NCBI GenBank assembly: GCA_040397785.1
Contig: JBBAVI010000017.1
Coordinates: 1-64,000 of the forward strand
Direction: 5' to 3'
DNA length: 64,000 nt
Source: M3007 sp040397785
GTDB taxonomy: Bacteria; Bacteroidota; Bacteroidia; Chitinophagales; Saprospiraceae
A program made the position numbers and the translations under genes. Position 1 is the first letter of the stretch, and each line of letters begins with the position of its first letter. This document shows positions 1 to 8,773 of this stretch, in pieces. The notes beneath the pieces are model-generated. The model saw only the letters and a list, made by a program, of their open reading frames with translations, made no database searches and had not been told where the DNA came from.

Positions 1-318
1 CGACGGCACGTTGTAGATCGTAATTTTTAACTAAATGCTGAACCTTTACCGACATTTAACGCTGGATTTATACGCCATAGCAATAGGTTTTGTGCAATGG
101 GGAATGATTAATAAGGATAATTTGGACAAAACCTATTGCGGCGGCGTATAGGTGAATATAATTGAGAAGCTCCTTGCGGGAGGCAAAAGTAAAGAAAACG
201 CAACAGTATTGTTTGATTATCACCATCTTGTTGTATTTTATCGGCGCAAACAAACGATACCCCGTTGAAAAACGTTTTAATACACATTCTTGAGAAAACA
301 CTTAAATCATTACACACC
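1..318. other. Gene-free left edge of window
   Basis: No convincing coding sequence is seen here. Short open frames on both strands have no recognisable domain and overlap each other. The notable structure is the imperfect inverted repeat listed separately at 69-150. The stretch is probably the downstream flank of a gene outside the window plus the leader of the DUF547 gene. Confidence 0.5.
69..150. repeat. Imperfect inverted repeat (hairpin)
   Basis: The left arm at 69-97 and the right arm at about 121-150 are reverse complements over 8 bp (tatacgcc), then three mismatches, then 14 bp (gcaataggttttgt), then one mismatch and a few more pairs, around a loop of about 24 nt. There is no T run directly after it. 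It may be a terminator of an upstream gene or a small dispersed palindrome. No function can be assigned from this single copy. Confidence 0.7.
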
Positions 319-1059
319 ATGTTTATTACGCCCTTTTCTGGCTTAAAATGCGCACTGCTTGTCGCTTTTTGCCTTTGTGTCTGTTCCAACCAGGCATACA
401 GTCAAGCCAACCCTACCCCCATTTCGCACCTTGGCCTCGATTCTCTGCTGAAAAATTATGTCAGCACTACTGGCAATGTAGATTACAAGGGCCTGAAAAC
501 CCGCAAAACCGCCTTGGATGCTTATTGTAAATACTTAGGCGAACATGTGCCCGACGAAACTTGGACGCGGCAAGCGCAAATGGCTTACTGGATTAATGCT
601 TACAACGCATTTACGCTACAATTGATTGTAAGCCACTACCCCCTAACAAGCATCAATAAGTTGGACAAAGGGAAAACATGGGATGTGAAACGCATTACCC
701 TGGGTGGCAAAAAATACAGCCTGAACATGATTGAAAACGACATTTTACGTCCAAATTATAAAGACGCACGCATCCATTTTGCGATTAATTGCGCCGCAAA
801 ATCTTGTCCACCCCTACACAACCGTGCCTATACCGCCGAAAACCTCGAAAAAACCCTCGAAGCCCGGACTAAGGCGTTTGTAAACAATGCACAATTTAAT
901 GCACTGCGCAACAACACGGCACAGATTAGCAAAATTTTTGAATGGTATGCTGCTGATTTTGGCGATGTCAAAACCTTTTTGAACAAATACAGTGTTTCAC
1001 AGATCGGGCGTAATGCCACGATCGAATACCAGGCGTACAACTGGGATTTGAATCAGTAA
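319..1059 (+). CDS. DUF547 domain-containing exported protein
   Basis: A 246-residue protein with an N-terminal hydrophobic signal segment (about residues 8-28, ending near AYSQA), then a DUF547 domain. The family hallmarks are visible: AYWINAYNAFTLQLI about residue 90, and the block around ENDILRP followed by HFAINCAAKSCPPL. The biochemical role of DUF547 is not established. A TTG 54 bp upstream also opens the frame, but ATG at 319 places the signal peptide correctly. The gene ends immediately next to the stop codon of the convergent transketolase gene, with no spacer or terminator. Confidence 0.85.
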   Translation: MFITPFSGLKCALLVAFCLCVCSNQAYSQANPTPISHLGLDSLLKNYVSTTGNVDYKGLKTRKTALDAYCKYLGEHVPDETWTRQAQMAYWINAYNAFTLQLIVSHYPLTSINKLDKGKTWDVKRITLGGKKYSLNMIENDILRPNYKDARIHFAINCAAKSCPPLHNRAYTAENLEKTLEARTKAFVNNAQFNALRNNTAQISKIFEWYAADFGDVKTFLNKYSVSQIGRNATIEYQAYNWDLNQ

Positions 1060-2025
1060 TTAGGCTTTTTTACGATCCAGCACATCCTTTACGCCCCAGA
1101 TCACATCTTTTTTACCCAAACCGTATTTTTCCAGCAGGTCCAAAGGCTTTCCGCTTTCGCCAAAGCTGTCTTTTACCCCTACATATTCCATCGGAACAGG
1201 CAGGTTGTGTGCCAGCAGGTTGGCGATGGCATCTCCGAGGCCGCCGTTGCGCTGGTGTTCTTCGGCCACCACGACTGCGCGGGTTTTGCTTACGGAATCG
1301 AGAATAGCCTCCTCATCGAGGGGTTTAATGGTATGGATGTTGATCACTTCGCAGGAAATGCCTTCTGCGGCAAGTTCTTTAGCGGCTTCAATGGCAGTCC
1401 ACACAAGATGCCCGGTCGCGAAAATGCTCACGTCGGTACCGGATGCCAGGCGCAGGGCCTTTCCGATTTTAAAATCTTGTACTTCCGGTGTGAATACAGG
1501 CCAAGCCGGGCGGCCGAAGCGCAAATAAACCGGGCCGTAATATTCGGCAATGGCCATGGTAGCGGCTTTGGTTTGGTTGGCATCACAAGGATTGATAACC
1601 ACCATGCCAGGTAACATGCGCATCATGCCAATGTCTTCCAGAATCTGGTGGGTAGCACCGTCTTCGCCCAAGGTTAAGCCCGCGTGGGAAGCACAAATTT
1701 TTACATTTTTATGCGAATAAGCGATGCTTTGGCGAATTTGGTCGTACACGCGGCCCGTGCTGAAGTTGGCAAACGTGCCGGTGTAGGGTATTTTTCCATT
1801 GATCGACAAACCGGCCGCGATGCCCATCATATTGGCTTCGGCGATGCCTACCTGGAAAAAACGCTCCGGGAAAGCCGCTTTAAAGTGTTGCATTTGCAGC
1901 GACTCAAGCAAATCGGCGGTAAGGGCCACTACTTGCGGATTTTGTTTGCCCACTTCCAGTAAGCCTGCACCAAAGCCGTCGCGGGTAGCGCGGGTGCCTG
2001 TGGATACGATATCTTCTATTTTCAT
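1060..2025 (-). CDS. Transketolase, C-terminal subunit
   Basis: A 321-residue protein covering the pyrimidine-binding and C-terminal domains of transketolase. It pairs with the N-terminal subunit encoded 57 bp upstream to make the thiamine-diphosphate enzyme that moves two-carbon units in the non-oxidative pentose phosphate pathway. Visible motifs are VGIAEANMMGIAAGLS (about residues 59-74, with the cofactor-activating glutamate E63) and HAGLTLGEDGATHQ. Split transketolases are common in Bacteroidota, so this is not a broken gene. Its stop codon abuts the stop of the convergent DUF547 gene. Confidence 0.93.
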   Translation of the reverse strand: MKIEDIVSTGTRATRDGFGAGLLEVGKQNPQVVALTADLLESLQMQHFKAAFPERFFQVGIAEANMMGIAAGLSINGKIPYTGTFANFSTGRVYDQIRQSIAYSHKNVKICASHAGLTLGEDGATHQILEDIGMMRMLPGMVVINPCDANQTKAATMAIAEYYGPVYLRFGRPAWPVFTPEVQDFKIGKALRLASGTDVSIFATGHLVWTAIEAAKELAAEGISCEVINIHTIKPLDEEAILDSVSKTRAVVVAEEHQRNGGLGDAIANLLAHNLPVPMEYVGVKDSFGESGKPLDLLEKYGLGKKDVIWGVKDVLDRKKA

Positions 2026-2082
2026 AGGGAAAGCGCCTTTGCCGACGCGTTATTTTTTTGAACGAATGGGTTATTGGGCGGA

Positions 2083-2934
2083 TTAGTAGTCGCCCAAAGT
2101 AGTTTTAGGCAATTGCGCCATGGCCAGGTCAAATTGTTCCTGGTTCGGTGATTTACCGTGCCATTTGTGGGTTCCTTGCATATAATCTACGCCGTAACCC
2201 ATTTCAGTTTTCATTAAAATCACCACAGGTTTGCCTTTGCCACACCGGCGTTTGGCTTTGCGCAGCATGGCGATTACGGCCTCCAGATTATTGCCCTGTT
2301 CAAGCACGAGGACATCCCAACCGAAGGCTTTCCATTTGGCGGGCAAATTACCGAGGCTCAATACCTGATCGTTGGGGCCGTCAATTTGCTGACCGTTCCA
2401 ATCGACCGTTACAATCAGGTTGTCCACTTTATTAAAAGCGGCAAACATGATGGCTTCCCAGTTTTGGCCTTCCTGCAATTCGCCGTCGCCGGTAAGGCAA
2501 AACACAAAACGCGGATCGCCGTCTAGTCGTTTGCCCAACGCAGCACCAATCGCCACCGACATACCCTGCCCCAACGAGCCGGAAGACACGCGAATGCCTG
2601 GCAATCCTTCATGGGTGGTAGGGTGCCCTTGCAGGCGGGTGTTGAGTTTGCGGAAAGTATGGAGTTCAGCCACCGGAAAATAACCGGTACGCGCCAAAAC
2701 GCTGTACCAAACCGGCGAAATATGGCCATTGGAGAGAAAAAACAAGTCCTGATTTTTACCTTCCATTTTGAAAGGTTTAGAACTGTGTTTCAGCACATTG
2801 CCATACAAAGCAACGAAGAATTCTGTACATCCCAGCGAGCCGCCCGGGTGACCGCTTTGCACATTGAACACCATGCGCAAAATGTCACGGCGTACTTGTT
2901 GTGACAATTCGGTAAGTTTTGAAAAATCTGCCAT
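2083..2934 (-). CDS. Transketolase, N-terminal subunit
   Basis: A 283-residue protein carrying the thiamine-diphosphate-binding half of transketolase. It has SGHPGGSLGCTEFF near residue 27, the GDG motif at 149-151 and the matching asparagine at about 180 in VDWNGQQIDG, which together form the Mg2+/diphosphate site. It is the first gene of a two-gene operon with the C-terminal subunit. A TACCTTTG -7 box lies about 50 bp upstream of the ATG. The length is normal for the split form (full-length transketolases are about 650-680 residues). Confidence 0.94.
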   Translation of the reverse strand: MADFSKLTELSQQVRRDILRMVFNVQSGHPGGSLGCTEFFVALYGNVLKHSSKPFKMEGKNQDLFFLSNGHISPVWYSVLARTGYFPVAELHTFRKLNTRLQGHPTTHEGLPGIRVSSGSLGQGMSVAIGAALGKRLDGDPRFVFCLTGDGELQEGQNWEAIMFAAFNKVDNLIVTVDWNGQQIDGPNDQVLSLGNLPAKWKAFGWDVLVLEQGNNLEAVIAMLRKAKRRCGKGKPVVILMKTEMGYGVDYMQGTHKWHGKSPNQEQFDLAMAQLPKTTLGDY

Positions 2935-2984
2935 ACTAAACCAGGAATCGCTGGATTGGGTGTATAAATTGAATTGAACTGCGA

Positions 2985-2992
2985 CAAAGGTA
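2985..2992 (-). promoter_or_regulatory. Bacteroidota-type -7 box of transketolase operon
   Basis: On the minus strand the sequence reads TACCTTTG, an exact match to the Bacteroidota sigma-A -7 consensus TAnnTTTG, about 50 bp upstream of the transketolase N-subunit start. No clear TTG -33 box is seen at the usual distance, so this rests on the -7 box alone. Confidence 0.55.
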
Positions 2993-3008
2993 CGATTTCG
3001 GGTGGGTT

Positions 3009-3042
3009 AAAAAAATGGTCGCCCCGAAAATCGGAGCGACCA
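3009..3042 (-). terminator. Rho-independent terminator after BON/LysM gene
   Basis: On the minus strand a 12-bp stem (tggtcgctccga paired with tcggggcgacca, including one G-T wobble) closes a 3-nt loop and is followed by seven T residues. It sits 65 bp downstream of the BON/LysM stop codon and just before the transketolase promoter. Confidence 0.9.
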
Positions 3043-3106
3043 GCTTATTTTTCCAAAATACCGGTTTGCACGCGGATGCAGCGGGTATACAATGGGTCGT
3101 AGTTGC

Positions 3107-3490
3107 TTAGGCAGGGTTTGGAATGGTCAACACCTGACCAACTTTGATTTCATCTGGATCGTCGAGGATATCGCGGTTTGCTTCGAAGATCTGCTTATAT
3201 TTCATCATATCATCGTAGTAGTGCTTCGCGATTTTGCTCAGGCTATCTCCTTTTTCCACCGTGTGTTTGGTGTAAAAGTCTGAGTTTTCAACCTGAATAT
3301 CCGCTACGAGGTCTGTTGGATTGGCGCCAGCTACTGCTTTAATGGCATCCCACAACTGGTCTTTTTCATAAGGAGTGTTCACGAGGCCCCACATGTGGAG
3401 GACACCGTCTGTTTCTTCTACCTTACCGTTGCGAACGTTCAATTTTTCGCCCAGTGAAAGCACACTTTGATATTTTTGTTGAACTGACAT
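3107..3490 (-). CDS. BON/LysM-domain protein (Kbp/YgaU-like)
   Basis: A 127-residue protein with no signal peptide. Residues 1-70 resemble a BON-like alpha/beta domain. Residues 73-125 form a LysM domain (TVEKGDSLSKIAKHYYDD to KVGQVLTIP). This two-domain order and length match the cytoplasmic potassium-binding protein Kbp/YgaU of E. coli, although several DUF families in Bacteroidota share it. It lies downstream of ruvC on the same strand, 157 bp away, and is followed by a strong terminator. The K+-binding role is inferred from family resemblance only. Confidence 0.8.
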   Translation of the reverse strand: MSVQQKYQSVLSLGEKLNVRNGKVEETDGVLHMWGLVNTPYEKDQLWDAIKAVAGANPTDLVADIQVENSDFYTKHTVEKGDSLSKIAKHYYDDMMKYKQIFEANRDILDDPDEIKVGQVLTIPNPA

Positions 3491-3647
3491 GATTGTGTTG
3501 GTATTTAATGAATGAAAAAAGTTGACCCTTAATACGGCATGGCGTCAAAAAGTAACGCATCCAACAGCGAAGGTAACAAGTGTGTATTCTTTTTACAAGG
3601 AGTAACCGCTCACTTCACACAAAAATCACATAATGGGCGGTTTTATC

Positions 3648-4220
3648 TTACTTTTTTACCCGATCGGGGTTATTTTTTAGAAATGCTTCCCATTTATTGC
3701 CCGATTTGGCGTTGCTGATGCCCGCCACTGGGCTGTTCGACTGATACCAATGGCAAACTGCAGCGGCTAATGCATCGGTTGCATCGAGGTATTTTTCGTT
3801 GAGTTTTATTTTGAGTATGTTTTCCAGCATGCCGGCAACTTGTTCTTTCGAAGCATTCCCATTGCCGGTAACTGCACTTTTTATTTTTTTCGGTAAATAT
3901 TCGGTGGTCGCGAGGTTATTAACCATACCGGCAGCGATGGCGACACCTTGTGCGCGGCCCAATTTGAGCATGGATTGCACGTTTTTTCCAAAAAAAGGCG
4001 CTTCAATGGCCATTTGGGTGGGCTGAAATTGCTGGATCAGATCCTGTACCTGCTCAAAAATATGACGCAACTTTACCGTATGGTCGTCGCTGATATGGGC
4101 AAAAGTGACTACCCCAATATCCACAACGGTAATACTATTTTTATGCGCATCTATGATAGCAAATCCGAGCACATTGGTGCCCGGATCGATCCCTAAAATG
4201 CGGGTAGCCTGATTTTCCAT
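3648..4220 (-). CDS. ruvC: Crossover junction endodeoxyribonuclease RuvC
   Basis: A 190-residue RuvC that cuts Holliday junctions together with RuvAB. The four acidic catalytic residues can be placed: D12 in GIDPGTNVLGFA, E73 in AIEAPFFG, and D146 and D149 in LDATDALAAAVCH, with spacing like that of E. coli RuvC. The protein is slightly longer than the usual 170-180 residues because of a basic C-terminal tail. ATG at 4220 follows an A/T-rich leader. It is divergent from the 3-hydroxyacyl-CoA dehydrogenase gene; no ruvA or ruvB lies nearby. Confidence 0.95.
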   Translation of the reverse strand: MENQATRILGIDPGTNVLGFAIIDAHKNSITVVDIGVVTFAHISDDHTVKLRHIFEQVQDLIQQFQPTQMAIEAPFFGKNVQSMLKLGRAQGVAIAAGMVNNLATTEYLPKKIKSAVTGNGNASKEQVAGMLENILKIKLNEKYLDATDALAAAVCHWYQSNSPVAGISNAKSGNKWEAFLKNNPDRVKK

Positions 4221-4292
4221 TTTAAAACCATATAATTTTGATCAAAAGTCGAAATAATATACACCAAATCCGCGCATAAACAAGCCATTGCC

Positions 4293-4300
4293 TACTTTTG
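4293..4300 (+). promoter_or_regulatory. -7 box of hydroxyacyl-CoA dehydrogenase gene
   Basis: TACTTTTG matches TAnnTTTG exactly and lies about 75 bp upstream of the ATG at 4375, in the gap to the divergent ruvC gene. No convincing -33 TTG is present. Confidence 0.5.
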
Positions 4301-4374
4301 CCGCCACAAATTATGCTGTTATCGCCTCGCTTGTGTTGTGGGCTGGGAAAAAAGCAGGATTTAGACTTAAAACA

Positions 4375-5538
4375 ATGGACACAATAGGCATTCTTGGGGC
4401 CGGCGCTATGGGCAGCGGTATCGCGCAGGTAGCAGCTGCTGCTGGCCACGATGTAGTGATTTGCGACAATCTGACACTTGCGCTTACCAAGTCCGGTAAA
4501 GGGGTGCAGGCTTCCCTCAAAATGTTGGTGGAAAAAGAAAAAATGACGGATGCAGAAGCGTACGCGCTTTTTAGCAAAATCAAATTTTCGGACCATATGA
4601 GCGATTTCCGTGATTGTACGGTTATTATTGAAGCCATTCGGGAAGATATTGAGCAAAAACAGATTGCCTTCAAAAGCATGGAAGCGATTGTGGAAGAGGG
4701 CACCATTCTGGCCAGCAACACTTCTTCGCTTTCCATTTCGGCCATGGGCGCACAATTGCGGCATCCAGAGCGCATTTTGGGCATCCATTTTTTCAATCCG
4801 GCGCCACTGATGCGGCTGGTAGAAATTATTCCCGCCCTGCAAACCGATCTTGATGTAGTAGACAAAGCGCGTGACCTGATCAACAGCTGGGGTAAAACCA
4901 CAGTTTTGGCCAAGGATACACCCGGATTTATCGTAAACCGCGTTGCAAGACCCTATTATGGTGAGTCGCTGCGCATCCTGGATGAAGGGATTGCGGATGA
5001 AGCCACCATCGATTGGGCTATGCGTACCATTGGCGGATTCCGAATGGGGCCCTTTGAACTGATGGATTTTATTGGTAACGATATCAATTATGCCGTAACG
5101 GAAATTGTTTTCCAAAATTTCTATTTCGATCCGCGCTACAAACCGTCTTTTACCCAGAAGCGCTTGGTAGACGCTCATTATTTTGGGCGCAAAACAGGCA
5201 GGGGGTTTTATGATTACCGAAATGCTGCGGTGATACCCGAACCCCTCAAAGATGAAGCACTGGGCCGTGAAGTATTTTTCCGGGTACTCGTGATGCTGAT
5301 TAATGAAGCAGCCGAAGCCCTTTACCTCCAAATTGCGAGCCGTGACGATATTGATTTGGCCATGACGCATGGCGTGAATTACCCAAAAGGGTTGCTCTCC
5401 TGGGCGGATGAGATTGGCATTGAAAAAGTAGTAGAAAAATTAGACGACTTGTATGTTGAATACCTGGAAGATCGATATCGTTGCAGCCGCCTGTTGCGCA
5501 AAATGATGCGCGAAAACCGCAAGTTTTTTAATTCATAA
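4375..5538 (+). CDS. 3-hydroxyacyl-CoA dehydrogenase (PaaH/3HCDH family)
   Basis: A 387-residue NAD-dependent 3-hydroxyacyl-CoA dehydrogenase. The Rossmann motif GILGAGAMGSGIAQ starts at residue 5, SNTSSLSI and the catalytic-histidine segment GIHFFNPAPLMRLVEI follow, and DTPGFIVNRV opens the C-terminal helical domain. A second 3HCDH-type C-terminal unit is present, as in PaaH-like proteins. An upstream TTG/ATG extension of the frame is not conserved-looking, so ATG at 4375, directly before the NAD motif, is chosen. The gene is followed after 37 bp by a PaaI-type thioesterase, suggesting an operon for aryl/acyl-CoA breakdown; no other paa genes are here. Confidence 0.93.
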   Translation: MDTIGILGAGAMGSGIAQVAAAAGHDVVICDNLTLALTKSGKGVQASLKMLVEKEKMTDAEAYALFSKIKFSDHMSDFRDCTVIIEAIREDIEQKQIAFKSMEAIVEEGTILASNTSSLSISAMGAQLRHPERILGIHFFNPAPLMRLVEIIPALQTDLDVVDKARDLINSWGKTTVLAKDTPGFIVNRVARPYYGESLRILDEGIADEATIDWAMRTIGGFRMGPFELMDFIGNDINYAVTEIVFQNFYFDPRYKPSFTQKRLVDAHYFGRKTGRGFYDYRNAAVIPEPLKDEALGREVFFRVLVMLINEAAEALYLQIASRDDIDLAMTHGVNYPKGLLSWADEIGIEKVVEKLDDLYVEYLEDRYRCSRLLRKMMRENRKFFNS

Positions 5539-5575
5539 GCGATGCGCCCCAAGGGGTGCTAAAAACGCCTGAAGC

Positions 5576-5986
5576 ATGCTGGATCCAACAACCATTTTTC
5601 ATCGTATGTTTGACAACGATCCATTCAGCCGCTGGATGGGTATGGAATTGGTTTCGATTGAAAAAAGCACTTGTACCTTGCGGATGCGTGTGCGCGCCGA
5701 AATGCTAAACGGTTTTGGGGTGGCACATGGCGGTATTACCTTTACTTTGGCCGACAGCGCTTTCGCCTTTGCTTGTAATACGAGTGGCCAACATACGGTT
5801 TCTATCCATTGCGCCATTGAGCATGTAGCACCAGTTTTTGAGGGCGATTTGCTCACGGCAATTGCAACAGAAGTGCATGCAGGGCAAACCATTTCCAATT
5901 ATACCATAAATATCCAGCAGCAGGACGGTCGTTTGGTTGCGTTTTTTAAGGGCATTGCTTATCACAAGAAGCAGTCCTGGACATAA
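5576..5986 (+). CDS. PaaI-family hotdog-fold acyl-CoA thioesterase
   Basis: A 136-residue hotdog-fold protein. The segment GVAHGGITFTLADSAFAFACN is the helix-containing signature of PaaI thioesterases (it carries the HGG and the catalytic acidic residue region). PaaI enzymes hydrolyse hydroxyphenylacetyl-CoA and related thioesters, rescuing CoA during phenylacetate degradation. Its close linkage to a PaaH-like dehydrogenase supports that role, but the substrate is inferred. Confidence 0.88.
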   Translation: MLDPTTIFHRMFDNDPFSRWMGMELVSIEKSTCTLRMRVRAEMLNGFGVAHGGITFTLADSAFAFACNTSGQHTVSIHCAIEHVAPVFEGDLLTAIATEVHAGQTISNYTINIQQQDGRLVAFFKGIAYHKKQSWT

Positions 5987-6075
5987 AAATGTATTATCAA
6001 TCGTTAAAGGGGGTACCAAAACGGTATAAATTTTGAAAATCATTCCTAATTTTACCGTGCATCCAAACGCTTGCT

Positions 6076-7413
6076 ATGAGATCTATGATCACTTTCCTGT
6101 TTATATGGGTATTGCTACCTTTATCAGCGCAACCCAATCCGCCGCTCGCTGTAGAATTATTGGGGGTTGACATCACCTGTACTGGACGAACCGATGGTGC
6201 TGTTCGCGTGGCGCTTACAACAGGCCTCGGTCCGGTCACTTATCAATGGAGTGGGAATGGCTTGTCGGGCACAGGGCAGGTAAGTTCGTTAGACCCTATC
6301 GACATTATCAAAGATTTGCCCGCTGGCACCTATATTTTTAATTTTACCGATACCAATGGTGCAGTCTCTGCCCTGTCGGCTGTTATTGCCAATCCGCCAG
6401 CGTTGCAAGGTAACATTTCGGTACAGACCGATTATAATGGTTTTGGTGTTTCTTGCCCAGCCAGCCTCGATGGGCGTCTTGCTTCCGGCGTAATAGGAGG
6501 CGTTCCACCCTATTATTACCAATGGTCGACCGGCCGGACCAGCCTAGTGATCGACAGCCTGGGCGTGGGCACCTATCAACTCACGGTAACGGATGGCAAT
6601 AACTGTTCGTACACTACCAGCACCACGCTTACGGCCCCTAGCCCAATTAAAAGCACGATAAAAACCGGCGGCGACCGTTGTTTTGGGCAAAATCAAGGTT
6701 TTATCGAAATCAGTGGACTATCAGGCGGTATTGGTCCTTATCAAGTTGTTTTTGAGAACGAACCGCCTATCAGCCAGTTCAAATTTGAAAACTTACAGCC
6801 GGGTACGTACTTTTTTTCTGTGGTGGATGAAAATGGCTGCGCCAAAAATGAGGCGGCCATCTTGCCCACTGGAGTTATTTTTACCATAAATATTGGCTCC
6901 GATTCCTTAATCTATACGGGCGACACCCTTTTATATGAAATCAATGCCAATCGTCCTTTGGCCAGTGTCAATTGGGAACCATCCGCCTTTGCCTATGCGC
7001 AAGGGCTCGATTTCGCACTTTTGTACCCTGCTTACACCACCCTATTCAAACTGACGGCTACCGATACCAGCGGTTGCGCCGTGGAAGACGAGGTACTGAT
7101 TTCGGTACAGCGCAAACGCAATGTGTATGTGCCTAATGTGTTGTCGCTGTTCGCCAGTTTACCTGAAAATCAGGCATTTACGGTGTATGGTAGCGGCGGC
7201 ATTCGGGAAGTTGTTTCCCTGCGGGTGTTTGATCGTTTTGGACGGTTGTGGTTCGAAAAATACAACTTCCCGATCAACCAGCCGAGCGAGGGTTGGGATG
7301 GTACCTGGAATGGAAATACAGCTTTCCCTGGCGTGTACGTGTGGGAAACCCAAGTGCGCTTCAGTGACGGTCGCCTGGAAAAGGTTCGGGGCGATGTTAC
7401 CCTGCTGCGATAA
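6076..7413 (+). CDS. SprB-like repeat protein with T9SS type B sorting domain
   Basis: A 445-residue secreted protein. It begins with a signal peptide (MRSMITFLFIWVLLPLSAQ), has at least two or three SprB-type beta repeats (for example GVPPYYYQWSTG...YQLTVTDGNNC, and LSGGIGPYQVVFEN...YFFSVVDENGC), and ends in a gliding-motility-associated C-terminal (type B sorting) domain: PNVLSLFA, LRVFDRFGRLWFEK, WDGTWNG, PGVYVWE. Such proteins are moved across the outer membrane by the type IX system and remain at the surface or are released. It stops six bases before the convergent dihydroorotase-like gene. Confidence 0.9.
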   Translation: MRSMITFLFIWVLLPLSAQPNPPLAVELLGVDITCTGRTDGAVRVALTTGLGPVTYQWSGNGLSGTGQVSSLDPIDIIKDLPAGTYIFNFTDTNGAVSALSAVIANPPALQGNISVQTDYNGFGVSCPASLDGRLASGVIGGVPPYYYQWSTGRTSLVIDSLGVGTYQLTVTDGNNCSYTTSTTLTAPSPIKSTIKTGGDRCFGQNQGFIEISGLSGGIGPYQVVFENEPPISQFKFENLQPGTYFFSVVDENGCAKNEAAILPTGVIFTINIGSDSLIYTGDTLLYEINANRPLASVNWEPSAFAYAQGLDFALLYPAYTTLFKLTATDTSGCAVEDEVLISVQRKRNVYVPNVLSLFASLPENQAFTVYGSGGIREVVSLRVFDRFGRLWFEKYNFPINQPSEGWDGTWNGNTAFPGVYVWETQVRFSDGRLEKVRGDVTLLR

Positions 7414-7419
7414 ATTTTT

Positions 7420-8712
7420 CTAATTTTTATAACACTGATCTCCCTGCACAATGCCCAAAACGCGGCCTTTGAGCGGCTGGTTCAATAAGGGCGAGTTTTT
7501 CGATTTGGAGCGCATGTTTTGTAATGTATAGGTCCAATCGGCCGTTGGATCAAAAAGGGTAAGTTCGGCGCGTGCCCCGACTTCAATGGGGTGTATCGGA
7601 ATGCCCAACAACTGGCGCGGCTGCACGCTGAGTTTTTGAACAAGAGCCGTCAAACTGAGTTGTTTGTACAAAAAGCGGCCATACAATGGGAAAAGCGTTT
7701 CCAATCCGGTCATTCCGAACGCGGCATAAGGAAATTCCAGGTTTTTCATTTCTTCATCCCAGGGCAGGTGGTTGCTACACAGCACATCAATGGTGCCATC
7801 CAACAGTCCTTCCAACAAAGCGTTCTGGTCGTCGATGCTACGCAACGGAGGCATGACTTTCCATTGGGCATCAAACGCCTCGATGGGTTGAAGGTGTTCC
7901 GGTGTATCGCCCAGGAGTACCTGATCGGTAAAACAAAGGTTTGCAATCGCCACCGAGGCGGTCACGTTTGCACCAGTTTTTTTTGCAGCCCGGATCAATT
8001 CTACGCCTTTCCGGGTAGAAACCAGATGGATATGCAGACGGCTTTCCGCGTATTCAAGCAGGCTGAGGTCGCGTTGAATCATCACGGTTTCCGACAAAGC
8101 GGGCACGCCTTTCAAACCCAACATGGTACTGATGAGGCCTTCATGCATTTGGCCGCCCCCGGCAATGGTTTTATGATGTGGTTCGTTCAAAATAAGTCCA
8201 TGAAAGGCACTGGCGTATTGTAAAGCGCGGAGCAAGAGGCCCGCGTCCTGCACCGCATTTGCACCGTCCGAAAAAGCCACCGCACCTGCATGGTGCATGT
8301 CTATCAATTCTGCCAGGTCTTTCCCTGTTGCGTCCACCGAAATTGCCCCGATCGGGAAAAACCGAACCGGATACGCTGCAGTATTGTTTTTTATGTAAAA
8401 CACCTCCGATTTTGAATGCACGGCCGGTTGGGTGTTGGGAAAACAGGCAATCGCGGTGAATCCGCCTGCTGCTGCTGCCATGGCTGCCGAGTGCAAATCT
8501 TCCCGGTGCTCAAAACCCGGATCGGCAATATGGGTGCCCAGATCGAGCCACCCAGTTGAAACACACGCGTCTTGTGTATCCCACAATTCAGCATCCGGGG
8601 CTGTGATTCCAGTACCAATTTGTACGATTTCACCTGCCCGAATCAGGATGTCCAGCGGTGCAGAAATCGATTTTTCATCAACAATTTTTACATTTTTAAG
8701 CAGGCGTTGCAT
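7420..8712 (-). CDS. Dihydroorotase-like amidohydrolase lacking key residues
   Basis: A 430-residue member of the type I dihydroorotase family (fourth gene in this minus-strand run counting from the glycosyltransferase side). The fold landmarks are clear (DPGFEHREDL at 64-73, NTQPAV, FSDGANAV, LHIHLVST at 226-233). However, the HxH metal motif reads G59-T-H61, the usual PHH segment is replaced by IAN (about 256-258), and the catalytic TDHAPH segment reads SNHLPW (Asp to Asn314, last His to Trp318). Bacteroidota often carry such divergent copies. It may be a structural/regulatory partner of aspartate carbamoyltransferase or a moonlighting protein rather than an active enzyme; this is inference. 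Confidence 0.82.
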   Translation of the reverse strand: MQRLLKNVKIVDEKSISAPLDILIRAGEIVQIGTGITAPDAELWDTQDACVSTGWLDLGTHIADPGFEHREDLHSAAMAAAAGGFTAIACFPNTQPAVHSKSEVFYIKNNTAAYPVRFFPIGAISVDATGKDLAELIDMHHAGAVAFSDGANAVQDAGLLLRALQYASAFHGLILNEPHHKTIAGGGQMHEGLISTMLGLKGVPALSETVMIQRDLSLLEYAESRLHIHLVSTRKGVELIRAAKKTGANVTASVAIANLCFTDQVLLGDTPEHLQPIEAFDAQWKVMPPLRSIDDQNALLEGLLDGTIDVLCSNHLPWDEEMKNLEFPYAAFGMTGLETLFPLYGRFLYKQLSLTALVQKLSVQPRQLLGIPIHPIEVGARAELTLFDPTADWTYTLQNMRSKSKNSPLLNQPLKGRVLGIVQGDQCYKN

Positions 8713-8773
8713 GGTGCAGTATTTTTATGCTGGTGGATTTAGCAGGTTTTAGGGTTTGTTAAAAATGTAAAAA

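Noticed and set aside
1..318. Possible small genes (93 and 77 codons, minus strand) at the left edge
   Set aside because: They overlap each other and the DUF547 leader, have no domain or plausible start context, and are probably random.
4222..5370. Long minus-strand open frame opposite the hydroxyacyl-CoA dehydrogenase
   Set aside because: It lies fully antisense to a well-supported gene, has low-complexity codon-mirror composition and no recognisable domain.
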